Part shown: positions 43,711 through 51,718 of the stretch, piece by piece
Layout of the letters: every line of letters begins with the position of its first letter
How positions within the stretch are numbered: the first letter of the stretch is position 1
IMG/VR virus record: IMGVR_UViG_3300042904_000085
Coordinates: 1 to 64,000 of that record
From: a virus
Strand: one strand, 5' to 3'
Length of the DNA stretch: 64,000 nucleotides
The notes under the pieces: model-generated
Databases searched by the model: none
Told to the model about the DNA's origin: nothing
What the model saw: the letters and a program-made list of their open reading frames with translations, nothing else
Position numbers and translations under genes: made by a program

Positions 43711-46700
43711 TGAATATCCGTAAGGTTCTCGCAGCTGCTATCCTCGCTCTCGGAGTCCTGACAGGACGAGCAGAAGCTGCCACTCTCACCGTCTGCGCGA
43801 CAGGCTGCACCTACACGAACAGCCAGCTTCAGACCGCGCTCAATGCGGCCGTCGCCGGCGACTCGGTGCTCTTGCAGGCTGGCTTCACATACGTCGGCAA
43901 CTACACGTTGCGGCGACACGGTGGGGCGTCCAATGTCACCGTCCGAACTGGCGTGACATCGACTGGTAGCATTATCAGCCTCGGCTCGTTCCCTGCTGCT
44001 GGCGTTCGCATGACGAACGCGCTGGCCACGACATACAACCTGGCAATCCTGAAGTCCAATATCAACAACGAGCCAGCTCTCCGAACCGCTGATCCCAGCG
44101 CCGGCGTGGCTACTCAGTATTGGGCCATCAAGTGGATCAAGATCATCGCCGGCGGAACCGGAGGCGCGTTCTACGGAGGCGGCGACCTACTGCGGCTCGG
44201 TGACGACAGCAATAGCACCGTTACCCAGATCTCAGAGATTCCAAGCAACTTCACCCTCGAGCAGTTCGTCCTCGCTGGCGACCCTGTTAAGGGTCAGTTC
44301 CGTGGGCTGTCGCTCCACGCCAACAACGTCACCGTCAAGGACTGCACGATCCAGGACATCAAGTCTAGTGCAGAGGGTCAGGGCGTGTTCATTAACAGCT
44401 CTGAGGGTCCTTATACGATTGACAACTGCTACATCGTTGGTAACGGCGAGAACGTGATTGCTGGCGGCGCTAGCGGTGCAGCTCGCCCGTCAGTAACGGT
44501 ATCAGCTTCTCCAGCCCCGACGACCACCTCGGCAACGTTGTCAACCTTCAATGGTCTGCGCGTTGGGAAGCATCTCACCTTCGACGTTACGTTGGGCGGC
44601 ACGACCGTTGAGCAGCTCACGAAGATTGTGTCTTGCGGGACATCAGTAGACGGCGCGCTGTGTACCAGTGCCAACGTTACATTTACCGCACTTGACGCAG
44701 CGCCGAACGTGGGCGGTGATGTGGACTGGGGTCCTTCGCCAGCCAACCTAACGTTTACTAGGAACCTTGTAGAAAAGCCACTCGACTGGCGGAACCCGAT
44801 TCTTGGTACACCACAGAATCCTACCGCTTCAGGAGTGGCAGGCGGAACACTGACTGCTGGCAACTACTCGTATCGCGTTGTGGCGCGCATGGGCATCGCC
44901 AACGCTGCTACGGCTCGGTCAACGGCCTCTACAGAGGTAGCCGCGACACTGTCTGAAACTGGATCCGTTCGAATCACCTGGAGTCCAGTGACCAATGCAG
45001 AAACCTACTACATCTACGGTCGAAGCTCTGGAGCTCAGAACGTTCGATTTAGCGTTACGACTTCTGCGTGCAGTGCGACGGTATGCACATACACGGACAC
45101 AGGTTCGGCTGGCACTACAGAGAGCGTCCCCACTTCGACCGGAACGACGTGGTTCATTAAGAATATTTTCGAACTGAAGCACATGGACACAGCCCTAGTT
45201 GAGGGCAATGTGTTCAGCGGCTCATGGGCTGACGGACAGACTGGATACGCCATCGTATTTACTGTTTCCAATACCAGTAATGGCAACGACTCCACCATCC
45301 TGCGCCGCGTGACGTTCCGAAATAACATCGTTAAGAACGCAGCTGGCGGTGTGCAGATCGGCGGGCGCGATCTCAGCTCTGGAGTTCCATCCGCACGAAC
45401 AGAAGACTTGACGTTCCATAACAATCTGTTCTTTGACATGGGCACAAGCTTCGGAGCCTCTAACCGAGTATTCATTATCACGACTCGTGCCCATGCCAAT
45501 ATCTACCCCGCTGGCACACCCATGGGGCCAAGGAACATCACGCTAACGCATAACACATTTGCCCAGACATCTGGCAATGCGTTTATCTGGTTCGACCTGT
45601 TCAAGACAATCGAACAGGCAGTCGAGAATATGACTGTTAGCAACAACATATTCTACAAGCTGGGCTATGGAATGACAGGTGGTAACAGTTGTGGAGAGGG
45701 TGACTTTACTAACGCCTCTACGACTGGATGCTGGACGATGCACGTGACGGGCACGAGGAGCTGGCTCAAGAACCTCGGCGCTGACATTACCTGCGCGAAC
45801 TACCCAGGCGGCAGCGCTCAGAACTTCTGCCCGTCGACTGCTACGCTGAGGAACGAGTTCACTGACTTCGATAACGACAACTACCTGCTGAAGTCGACAT
45901 CTCCGTATCACAACGCCGGATCTGACGGCACTGACCTCGGTGCCAATATCTCTGCCATTGCTGCCTTCACCAATGTCGCCCTGTCAGGAGATGCTACTGG
46001 CGGCACGCCGGTTGTTCCTCCTACTATCACGACGTCTTCGCTACCAAGCGGCAACACAAGCACTAACTACTCGGCCACAATGACAGCCACTGGATGTTCT
46101 GGTAGCTGCTCGTGGAGTGTTAGCGGGCAGCCGACTGGCGTGACCATGAGCGCGGCTGGCGTGTTTGATGGACGTCCAACAGTTCCAGGCACCTACACGG
46201 TTGTAGTGACCGCGACTTCAGCTGGCGTATCTAGCAACGCTACGTATACAGTAACCATCACCAGCCCGACACCAGTTCCAGACGAACCTACGACACCTCG
46301 GGCGCTGCGGCCGTCAATGTGGAACGGCAATTATTGCCGGTCATTCGTCGGACCAACGGAGCCTGAAGAGAACTCCACCACGGCTCTTAAGGTCTGCGAC
46401 ACATGGTGGGACACGACCAATATCGCGTTCAAGGTTCTGCAGGCTACTGGACCAGTGAAGGTGTGGACCACAGTGAGCGGCGGCGGGTCTAGCACCCAGC
46501 CTGCAAGCGTGATGGTCAACTCGTCAACAGTCAACATTACGCCTGGTAACAGTGGCGCTTACGCTGAAATCGTTGGTTCGGCTAGGCGTCGGTTCGTGTA
46601 TGACACGCAGAACTTTACCCAGATCTCAATCGTTCTCACTCACCAGGCGTCAGACCTCAGCGCTGTGACGTTCAAGGTTGAGTATTGGAATGGTAGCGCA

Positions 46701-46877
46701 TGGGCAGATGCAGGAGTATCTCAGACCGGTGGCACCGGCGACACGCTGATTCAGTCTGCCTATGGAACGCTAGCATCCGGTGCTCGAGCCGCCAATACAA
46801 TCTTCCGCGTTGTTGCGGCACATACCGGAACTGGTTCCGCTACTAGCATCAACAACCTTCAGATCCTGTTCCGATAA
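43710..46877 (+). CDS. Exported right-handed beta-helix protein with Ig-like domain, 1055 aa
   Basis: Signal peptide at residues 1-23 (GRAEAATL). NSQLQTALNAAVAGDSVLLQAG opens a pectate-lyase-like parallel beta-helix reaching about residue 750, interrupted by an Fn3-like insert near 380-490. A putative Ig-like domain (SLPSGNTSTNYSATMTATGC, about 775-860) and a beta-rich C-terminus follow. Beta-helices of this kind bind or cut polysaccharides. Tail spikes normally lack signal peptides, so a secreted depolymerase or envelope protein should be considered beside a tail fibre. Confidence 0.82.
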   Translation: MNIRKVLAAAILALGVLTGRAEAATLTVCATGCTYTNSQLQTALNAAVAGDSVLLQAGFTYVGNYTLRRHGGASNVTVRTGVTSTGSIISLGSFPAAGVRMTNALATTYNLAILKSNINNEPALRTADPSAGVATQYWAIKWIKIIAGGTGGAFYGGGDLLRLGDDSNSTVTQISEIPSNFTLEQFVLAGDPVKGQFRGLSLHANNVTVKDCTIQDIKSSAEGQGVFINSSEGPYTIDNCYIVGNGENVIAGGASGAARPSVTVSASPAPTTTSATLSTFNGLRVGKHLTFDVTLGGTTVEQLTKIVSCGTSVDGALCTSANVTFTALDAAPNVGGDVDWGPSPANLTFTRNLVEKPLDWRNPILGTPQNPTASGVAGGTLTAGNYSYRVVARMGIANAATARSTASTEVAATLSETGSVRITWSPVTNAETYYIYGRSSGAQNVRFSVTTSACSATVCTYTDTGSAGTTESVPTSTGTTWFIKNIFELKHMDTALVEGNVFSGSWADGQTGYAIVFTVSNTSNGNDSTILRRVTFRNNIVKNAAGGVQIGGRDLSSGVPSARTEDLTFHNNLFFDMGTSFGASNRVFIITTRAHANIYPAGTPMGPRNITLTHNTFAQTSGNAFIWFDLFKTIEQAVENMTVSNNIFYKLGYGMTGGNSCGEGDFTNASTTGCWTMHVTGTRSWLKNLGADITCANYPGGSAQNFCPSTATLRNEFTDFDNDNYLLKSTSPYHNAGSDGTDLGANISAIAAFTNVALSGDATGGTPVVPPTITTSSLPSGNTSTNYSATMTATGCSGSCSWSVSGQPTGVTMSAAGVFDGRPTVPGTYTVVVTATSAGVSSNATYTVTITSPTPVPDEPTTPRALRPSMWNGNYCRSFVGPTEPEENSTTALKVCDTWWDTTNIAFKVLQATGPVKVWTTVSGGGSSTQPASVMVNSSTVNITPGNSGAYAEIVGSARRRFVYDTQNFTQISIVLTHQASDLSAVTFKVEYWNGSAWADAGVSQTGGTGDTLIQSAYGTLASGARAANTIFRVVAAHTGTGSATSINNLQILFR

Positions 46878-47362
46878 TGCCAGTAACTCATCAGAAAGTC
46901 AGTGGTCAGTCCGATGGGGCTGACCCTGCTGACATCCAGCCCTCAGACTGGAACGCAACTCACTTCTCGCCAGCATGGACAGTACTGGCAGCCTCTACAG
47001 GTGCGCTCGCAACGTGGTCAGTCATGCCGTCCTCGCTGACAGAGTATCTCGGCATTGACCGCGCGTTCAGGGTGCAGTATGACCTGACATATGCTACTCA
47101 GATGCGAATCCTTGCCCAAGTGGTCACGCCTGGCCCGACTGGAGCAGTGCTGCGAGTGCAGTACTGGGATGGTTCGGCATGGCAGTATGCTGACGGCGCT
47201 ACTGGACCTAGCGTAGCGATCGACGTGGCTGGCGATAAGGCCTCATCGTGGGTAACGCTGGTGGCTGGAGCCAAGCAGGACCGCATCCTTAGGATTGTTG
47301 GTCTGAATGGCGACAGCGTGGCCAGCCCTGTGTTCGGACTCGTAGCAGTTCAGGTGAAGTAA
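46877..47362 (+). CDS. Tail/receptor-type beta protein, 161 aa
   Basis: Starts on the last base of the previous stop. VLRVQYWDGSAWQYADGATG repeats the EYWNGSAWADAG phrase near the end of the 1055-aa protein, so the two share a C-terminal domain. Probably a virion surface or secreted partner. Confidence 0.75.
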   Translation: MPVTHQKVSGQSDGADPADIQPSDWNATHFSPAWTVLAASTGALATWSVMPSSLTEYLGIDRAFRVQYDLTYATQMRILAQVVTPGPTGAVLRVQYWDGSAWQYADGATGPSVAIDVAGDKASSWVTLVAGAKQDRILRIVGLNGDSVASPVFGLVAVQVK

Positions 47363-47613
47363 TGCATACAGACGACCAGCTCCTAGCTTTCAATAACCAG
47401 ATCGCCGGCAAAGCAGTCAAGTGGTGGGAGGTGCATAGCAGCGCTATGGGCCATGACCAGGACGAGCTGTTCTTGCAGCTTAGTGATGGCTCGGTTGTTC
47501 GAATCTTCGCAGAACCTAGACAGTTCGGTGCTGCGCTAAGGATCGAGGCTCACGCGCGACTACCTATTGGTAGACCGGTACGGAATCTACCGGAGGAAGC
47601 GAACAGACAGTAA
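47362..47613 (+). CDS. Hypothetical protein, 83 aa
   Basis: TAATG coupling on both sides. Beta-rich with SSAMGHDQDELFLQLSDGS. Unknown. Confidence 0.7.
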   Translation: MHTDDQLLAFNNQIAGKAVKWWEVHSSAMGHDQDELFLQLSDGSVVRIFAEPRQFGAALRIEAHARLPIGRPVRNLPEEANRQ

Positions 47614-47993
47614 TGCCGTTCTACGCTGGAGCCTTTGACAACAATGCCTTCTACGTTGGCGGCGTTCCAGTTCCTGGCATGTGCCAAGTCACTGGCTCCT
47701 TCTACAACCCAAAGACTGGCCTGAAGATCATGTCTGGCCAGCTTCGGATTACTCCTAACGGGTTCAAACCGTTCGCCGGCTCTATCATCAGTCCATTGGT
47801 TGCCATCGTTGAGATTCCTCTTTCAGGCAATCTCGACTTCTATCTGGCTCCAAGCGAGGATGACGGAGTCGACTACACCGTCGAACTCGACCCTGACCCT
47901 TCCAGCCCTGTACCACTCGCCATGCGTCCAGGCTACTTCAAGCGGACTTGGGAGATTCCTAACCAAGCTTCCATCACCATTGCGGAGCTCTAA
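47613..47993 (+). CDS. Beta-rich hypothetical protein, 126 aa
   Basis: TAATG coupling. Beta-sandwich-like (VPVPGMCQVTGSFYNPKTG ... DYTVELDPDP). In a set with the preceding surface proteins. Confidence 0.7.
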   Translation: MPFYAGAFDNNAFYVGGVPVPGMCQVTGSFYNPKTGLKIMSGQLRITPNGFKPFAGSIISPLVAIVEIPLSGNLDFYLAPSEDDGVDYTVELDPDPSSPVPLAMRPGYFKRTWEIPNQASITIAEL

Positions 47994-48214
47994 TGGGTAG
48001 GGCTGCCAGAGCTAACCTCTTGGCCGCTCGGGCAGAGTGTGACGGCGACTGTCGGCGCGAGAAGAAGCTGACAGAACTGGTCCCTTACCTGTTAGCCACT
48101 GACGGTACCCACTACTACGTTTGCACAATGTGCAAGCCCGCCTTCGAGCGAGAATTCATCGGCCAGCCCATCCGACCCTGTCAGTGCGAACGGTGCTTGA
48201 CAACCACAAAATAA
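47993..48214 (+). CDS. Zinc-finger protein, 73 aa
   Basis: CDGDC, CTMC and CQCERC knuckles: two likely zinc ribbons. Last gene before the promoter/terminator and the second tRNA cluster. Confidence 0.7.
   Translation: MGRAARANLLAARAECDGDCRREKKLTELVPYLLATDGTHYYVCTMCKPAFEREFIGQPIRPCQCERCLTTTK
48121..48135. repeat. TTGCAC-AAT-GTGCAA palindrome (in gene)
   Basis: Perfect copy inside the C-T-M-C-K knuckle codons of the gene at 47993. Confidence 0.65.
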
Positions 48215-48225
48215 ACGTGTATTGT
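48197..48225 (+). promoter_or_regulatory. Promoter of the second tRNA cluster
   Basis: TTGACA 48197-48202, 17-base spacer, TATTGT 48220-48225. The spacer contains CCACAAAATAAACGTG, a decayed form of the repeat. Downstream come a hairpin and three tRNAs. Confidence 0.65.
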
Positions 48226-48261
48226 TGTTCCTGTCGATAGTTGACATTGCCCAGGACGGCA

Positions 48262-48303
48262 AGGCCTGACAGTGCTGGGAGGCTTCTGTCAGGCCTGTTT
48301 TTT
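48262..48303 (+). terminator. Terminator-like hairpin abutting tRNA-Tyr
   Basis: AGGCCTGACAG and CTGTCAGGCCT, a perfect 11-bp stem, then GTTTTTT whose last T touches the first base of tRNA-Tyr. It looks like an intrinsic terminator placed between the promoter and its tRNAs, so it may attenuate or be a processing signal. Confidence 0.75.
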
Positions 48304-48390
48304 GGCGTAGTATACCGTTAGGGAGGCGGGCCGGTCTGTAGAACCGGCGGCCTAGTGCCTCGCGTGGTTCGACTCCACGATGCGCCACCA
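48304..48390 (+). tRNA. tRNA-Tyr (GUA)
   Basis: Anticodon arm CCGGT-CTGTAGA-ACCGG with GTA, long variable arm as expected for bacterial tRNA-Tyr, acceptor GGCGTAG/ATGCGCC (one G-T, one mismatch), CCA encoded. Confidence 0.82.
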
Positions 48391-48406
48391 ACTTGTGTCT
48401 TTAGGT

Positions 48407-48490
48407 GTGGCCGATGGTAGTGTTGGACGCCGAGAGGCCTGCCACCGGACTGTGAATCCGGCCACGCGGGTTCGATTCCCGCCGGTCACC
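48407..48490 (+). tRNA. tRNA-His-like (GUG) with enlarged D region
   Basis: Acceptor GTGGCCG/CGGTCAC, anticodon arm CCGGA-CTGTGAA-TCCGG with GTG, T arm GCGGG-TTCGATT-CCCGC. The segment between acceptor and anticodon stem is about 31 bases instead of about 19 and contains an extra GCC-GAGA-GGC hairpin. No encoded CCA and no extra G at -1, the usual His identity base. Confidence 0.65.
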
Positions 48491-48505
48491 CCTAAGGGCG
48501 CAACT

Positions 48506-48581
48506 GAGTCAGTCGTCTAGAAGCCTAGGATACTCGTCTCCAAAACCTGTGACGCTGGTGCGAATCCAGCCTGACTCGCCA
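48506..48581 (+). tRNA. tRNA-Trp-like (CCA anticodon)
   Basis: GAGTCAG/CTGACTC acceptor perfect, T arm GCTGG-TGCGAAT-CCAGC, loop CTCCAAA with CCA. Anticodon stem has only three pairs of five, so the tRNA may be divergent. CCA tail encoded. Confidence 0.75.
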
Positions 48582-48722
48582 ATGTATAAATTTCTCGCAT
48601 TCATCGACGCTGCTTTTTGCGCTGTTAAAGGACACAAGGTCCAGTGGCGAGCAAGCGAAGCCAAGTGCTGCGTTATCTGTGACACGTGCAACCTTCTGCA
48701 TTGGTGTAGACAAGTCGGATGA
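48582..48722 (+). CDS. Small Cys-rich protein, 46 aa
   Basis: ATG directly after the tRNA CCA. CCVICDTC near residue 29 and another Cys near the end suggest one zinc site. Confidence 0.55.
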   Translation: MYKFLAFIDAAFCAVKGHKVQWRASEAKCCVICDTCNLLHWCRQVG

Positions 48723-48847
48723 AGCGCGCCCTCTTGCAGCTAGCCGCCTTCATATACGTACTCACCTGTGCAACAGTTGCCGTAGTAATCATGGGCATGT
48801 GGTTTAAGTACGTTTTCGATCCTGTTATGCGTTGGATTTTCGGATGA
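48719..48847 (+). CDS. Membrane peptide, 42 aa
   Basis: ATGA coupling on both sides. Residues 5-28 are hydrophobic (LLQLAAFIYVLTCATVAVVI). Starts MKRA like the next gene. Confidence 0.6.
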   Translation: MKRALLQLAAFIYVLTCATVAVVIMGMWFKYVFDPVMRWIFG

Positions 48848-49509
48848 AGCGCGCAACCTTCCGCGACTACCTCCGCACCCATCGCCGTCGCTGGTTGTTC
48901 CTGCGTCGGCCTTACGGCGAACTCTATCCACGCTGGCAGTTCTGGCGAGGCTATCGTCTTGACGGCTTCCTGCCAGACATCTGGTACTACCTGAAGTGCC
49001 GCCTCTGGCATCAATACAACGTCGTCAGAGTTGACAGCCTTCACCCAACCTGGACAGACCGCAGCGAGCTGCTCCTGTATGCCAGCTTTACCATCCTGCG
49101 ACATGCCGTTGAGCGCGAGGACTGGCTAAACAGCCGCGCCTATTTCATCGACGGCGACGAGTTCTTGAGATGGGATGGCCGCGATGAATGGCAGGAAGTG
49201 GCCACCCTGTATGACTGGTGGGTAAATGTCAGGCCTGCCAGAATCGACCCTACCGAATGGTGGGCCGATACCCTCAAGGCTCATGGCATGTATACCAGCA
49301 TGCTTGAGCCTGACGAAAACTACGAGGTTATCGAGCACGCTGATGGCGGATGTACCGTCCGTGAGAGAGACGTTCCTGGCAATCCTGACAAGAAAGACTA
49401 CCAGAATCTGATCCTGAGGATGAGTTCTGCCATGGAGCAGGGCTACGAGGATGAGGATGAACGCATGCTCAAGCGCCTCGCTGAGGTTCGGCTCTACCTG
49501 TGGACGTAG
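48844..49509 (+). CDS. Conserved phage protein, 221 aa
   Basis: Trp/Arg-rich start (RRRWLFLRRPYGELYP), HQYNVVRVDSLHPTWTDRSE in the middle and an acidic helical end. The middle phrase recurs in phage hypothetical proteins that I know by sequence only. Function unknown. Confidence 0.75.
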   Translation: MKRATFRDYLRTHRRRWLFLRRPYGELYPRWQFWRGYRLDGFLPDIWYYLKCRLWHQYNVVRVDSLHPTWTDRSELLLYASFTILRHAVEREDWLNSRAYFIDGDEFLRWDGRDEWQEVATLYDWWVNVRPARIDPTEWWADTLKAHGMYTSMLEPDENYEVIEHADGGCTVRERDVPGNPDKKDYQNLILRMSSAMEQGYEDEDERMLKRLAEVRLYLWT

Positions 49510-49631
49510 AGGTTGAGGAATTCTTTGAAGCCCTCGGAGCTTGGCGTTGTGCGATCTGCGATGAACTCGTGCTTGAGCCGTGTGACCCGTTTGATGTCTG
49601 CACCAAGTGCTACGGAGAAATCCCAGAATGA
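49500..49631 (+). CDS. EFF-motif zinc ribbon, tandem copy 1, 43 aa
   Basis: GTG 49500 gives VDVEVEEFFEALGAWRC; knuckles CAIC and CTKC. Same order and spacing as the next two genes: EFF-[EA]-[AS]-L-G, then C-x2-CDE. Overlaps the previous gene by 10 bases. Confidence 0.7.
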   Translation: MDVEVEEFFEALGAWRCAICDELVLEPCDPFDVCTKCYGEIPE

Positions 49632-49752
49632 GTTCTTCGAAGCGCTAGGGATGTGGCAGTGCCGCGTTTGCGATGAATACACAGACGACCGAAAAGACGA
49701 TTTATTTCAAGACATCTGCCTCAGATGCTGGGCAGACGTCTACGGCCCCTGA
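49594..49752 (+). CDS. EFF-motif zinc ribbon, tandem copy 2, 52 aa
   Basis: ATG 49594 lies inside copy 1, in another frame. NEFFEALGMWQC then CRVCDEY and CLRC. The motif begins right at the stop of copy 1, so the DNA of the two is joined without spacer. Confidence 0.65.
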   Translation: MSAPSATEKSQNEFFEALGMWQCRVCDEYTDDRKDDLFQDICLRCWADVYGP

Positions 49753-49891
49753 GTTCTTCGCGTCCCTCGGCCTGCGGAAGTGCTGCGTCTGTGATGAATA
49801 CAAGGACAACTGTTCTCCTTGGCGGCGCGGCGGTCCCTATTCAGGATACCGCTTGCTGGAGCAGGTCTGCGACGACTGCATTCCCTTTTAG
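49673..49891 (+). CDS. EFF-motif zinc ribbon, tandem copy 3, 72 aa
   Basis: ATG 49673 inside copy 2. PEFFASLGLRKC then CVCDEYKDNC and CDDC. Closest to copy 2 in the CDEYxD stretch. Lead sequence of 26 residues lies in the overlap. Confidence 0.65.
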   Translation: MNTQTTEKTIYFKTSASDAGQTSTAPEFFASLGLRKCCVCDEYKDNCSPWRRGGPYSGYRLLEQVCDDCIPF

Positions 49892-49892
49892 C

Positions 49893-49950
49893 TTGACAAT
49901 AACGGCCAGATCGTCTAGGCTTGTCAATACACAATAAACACGTGTATCAC
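49893..49950 (+). promoter_or_regulatory. Two overlapping promoters
   Basis: TTGACA 49893-49898 with TAGGCT 49916-49921 (17 bases), and TTGTCA 49921-49926 with TATCAC 49945-49950 (18 bases). The second spacer carries ATACACAATAAACACGTGT, the repeat family. They drive the membrane/SPFH operon. Confidence 0.6.
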
Positions 49951-49961
49951 GTGGAGGCGAA

Positions 49962-50171
49962 ATGCTTGTCGTTAATCTGCTAGCCCTGCTAGCTCTGCTC
50001 TGTCTCGCCACGTTCGCGGTGTCCGTTGGCGCGTCAGTGGCCACCCAGTTGGCCATGTATTACAGCGCCATCGTGGCCGTGTTCGTCATCCTTGGCACCG
50101 TCGTTCTGGTAGGCGCAGGACTCTCTGCCACCCTGCCCGTTCTCCTTCGAAAGGTCTTCAAGCGTGCTTAA
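49962..50171 (+). CDS. Membrane protein, 69 aa
   Basis: ATG after GTGGAGGCGAA. Two transmembrane helices (about 3-25 and 31-60). Directly upstream of and overlapping the SPFH gene, so probably its membrane partner. Confidence 0.7.
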   Translation: MLVVNLLALLALLCLATFAVSVGASVATQLAMYYSAIVAVFVILGTVVLVGAGLSATLPVLLRKVFKRA

Positions 50172-51018
50172 GAAGTTCGCCGTTCTCGCAGTCGTGGCAA
50201 TGATGGCCACCGCCTGCACCACCGTCAAGCCTGGCACCGTTGGCATCGAGGTCAACAACTACGGCGCTGGCCGTGGCGTTCAGGACTATCCGATTCGGAC
50301 AGGTCGCGTTATCTATAACCCGATCACGACCGACGTCTACGTGTTCCCGACGTCGCAGCAGCGCGCCCAGTGGTCGAAGTCCTCAGAAGAGGGCGGCGCG
50401 AACACGTCCGTCGAGTGCCGATCAAAGGAGGGCACGCAGGTCGCTCTCGATATCGCGGTCGCTTATCAGTTCACAGCCGACAAGGTGCCGGCGCTGTTCG
50501 TGAAGTTCCGCCAGTCCGCAGATGAAATTACGAGCAGCTATGTGCGGGATCAGGTTCGCAAGTCTCTGTGCTCAGTCACCGAGAAGATGCCGATTCTGGA
50601 CATCCTCGGCCCGCGACTGACCGAGGTTGGCGACTCTGCCAAGAACCTCGTCAACACCGATACGGCCGCCTACGGCATCACGTTCGACTACGTGAACATC
50701 ATCGGCAAGCCGCACGTTGCATCGTCCGTCGAGCAGGCGATCAACAACGTCATCCAGCAGGTTCAGGCAGCCAATCAGGCCGAGGCCAAGACTCGCCAGA
50801 TCACAGCCGAAGCTGCGCAGGCCATCGAGCGCGCCAAGGGCGAGGCACAGTCCATCGAGCTGACAGCGCTGGCCCAAGCTAAGGCGAACGAAATCATCGC
50901 CAAGTCGCTGGAGCAGTTTGGCGACAAGGTGCTGCAGTCGAAGGCCATCGAGAAGTGGAACGGCGTATTGCCGACCGTAACAAGCACCGGAGCGGTGCCT
51001 TTCATTCCTGTCAAGTAA
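50164..51018 (+). CDS. SPFH/prohibitin-domain lipoprotein, 284 aa
   Basis: GTG start; signal peptide with lipobox MATAC (residues 14-18). Residues 20-190 form an SPFH domain (CRSKEGTQVALDIAVAYQF; SYVRDQVRKSL), then a coiled coil of AEAKTRQITAEAAQAIERA type, as in prohibitin/HflC. Such proteins scaffold membrane microdomains and regulate FtsH. Phages rarely carry them; a surface/periplasmic lipid anchor is unusual for the family. Confidence 0.85.
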   Translation: MLKKFAVLAVVAMMATACTTVKPGTVGIEVNNYGAGRGVQDYPIRTGRVIYNPITTDVYVFPTSQQRAQWSKSSEEGGANTSVECRSKEGTQVALDIAVAYQFTADKVPALFVKFRQSADEITSSYVRDQVRKSLCSVTEKMPILDILGPRLTEVGDSAKNLVNTDTAAYGITFDYVNIIGKPHVASSVEQAINNVIQQVQAANQAEAKTRQITAEAAQAIERAKGEAQSIELTALAQAKANEIIAKSLEQFGDKVLQSKAIEKWNGVLPTVTSTGAVPFIPVK

Positions 51019-51200
51019 TGGCACTCACTGACACCCTCTACGTCTACGAGAACGAGGATGGCATCTACGCAGCCACATCCCTCTCAGACCTGCTAGTAGA
51101 GGTCGACATCGAGAACGGCGAATCAGTCGCTGTCTACAAGCTGGAAAGTGTCAAGAAACTGAAGGCAGAGCCGACACTCGAAGACGATGAGCAGTCCTGA
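51018..51200 (+). CDS. Hypothetical acidic protein, 60 aa
   Basis: TAATG coupling. Beta-rich start (DTLYVYENEDGIYAATS), acidic end. Unknown. Confidence 0.65.
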   Translation: MALTDTLYVYENEDGIYAATSLSDLLVEVDIENGESVAVYKLESVKKLKAEPTLEDDEQS

Positions 51201-51552
51201 CACCCAGTTCGAACTGTTCGACCTGACACCACGTGTTCATGGTCGCAAGGTTACCAAGACAACGTCTCAGGCCGCGAAGCTTCTCAACAGGCATCGCGGC
51301 AACCTGATCACCAAGGCTCGAGCCATCGCTATCGACCTTGCGAAGGCTAACGGCACTGTCCATAGCCGAGAGGTGCGGGCAGAAATGGACAAGCAGGGCC
51401 ACCTGACCAACCCTGCCCTCGCTGACCACTGGCTCGGCGTGGTCTTTCGCTCGTCAGTCTTTGTCTGGACTGGCCAGTACTTCTCCTACCGTGACGACTC
51501 TCGCAACGTTCACGAGAGAACTGTCAAGGTCTGGAAGCTTCGCGAGAACTGA
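51187..51552 (+). CDS. Hypothetical protein with clamp-motif-like QFELF, 121 aa
   Basis: Residues 7-11, QFELF, fit the QxxLF form of the bacterial sliding-clamp binding motif. The rest resembles a small winged-helix domain (RGNLITKARAIAIDLAKANG; LADHWLGVVFRSSVFV). It precedes the methyltransferase by three genes. Confidence 0.7.
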   Translation: MSSPDTQFELFDLTPRVHGRKVTKTTSQAAKLLNRHRGNLITKARAIAIDLAKANGTVHSREVRAEMDKQGHLTNPALADHWLGVVFRSSVFVWTGQYFSYRDDSRNVHERTVKVWKLREN

Positions 51553-51553
51553 C

Positions 51554-51718
51554 ATGAAGTCCTTTCTGCTTAACCCGATGGTGTTCAACTACACCATCCT
51601 AACTCTCTACGCCCTAAACGCTATGCGCTGGGGCGTCAGCGGCAAGTGGGCCGACATGTGCTACTGGCTAAGCGCATTCGCTATTACCGCTACTGTCACC
51701 TGGGGATACAAGCACTAA
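51554..51718 (+). CDS. Membrane protein, 54 aa
   Basis: One or two hydrophobic segments; starts one base after the previous stop and ends in TAATG. Confidence 0.6.
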   Translation: MKSFLLNPMVFNYTILTLYALNAMRWGVSGKWADMCYWLSAFAITATVTWGYKH

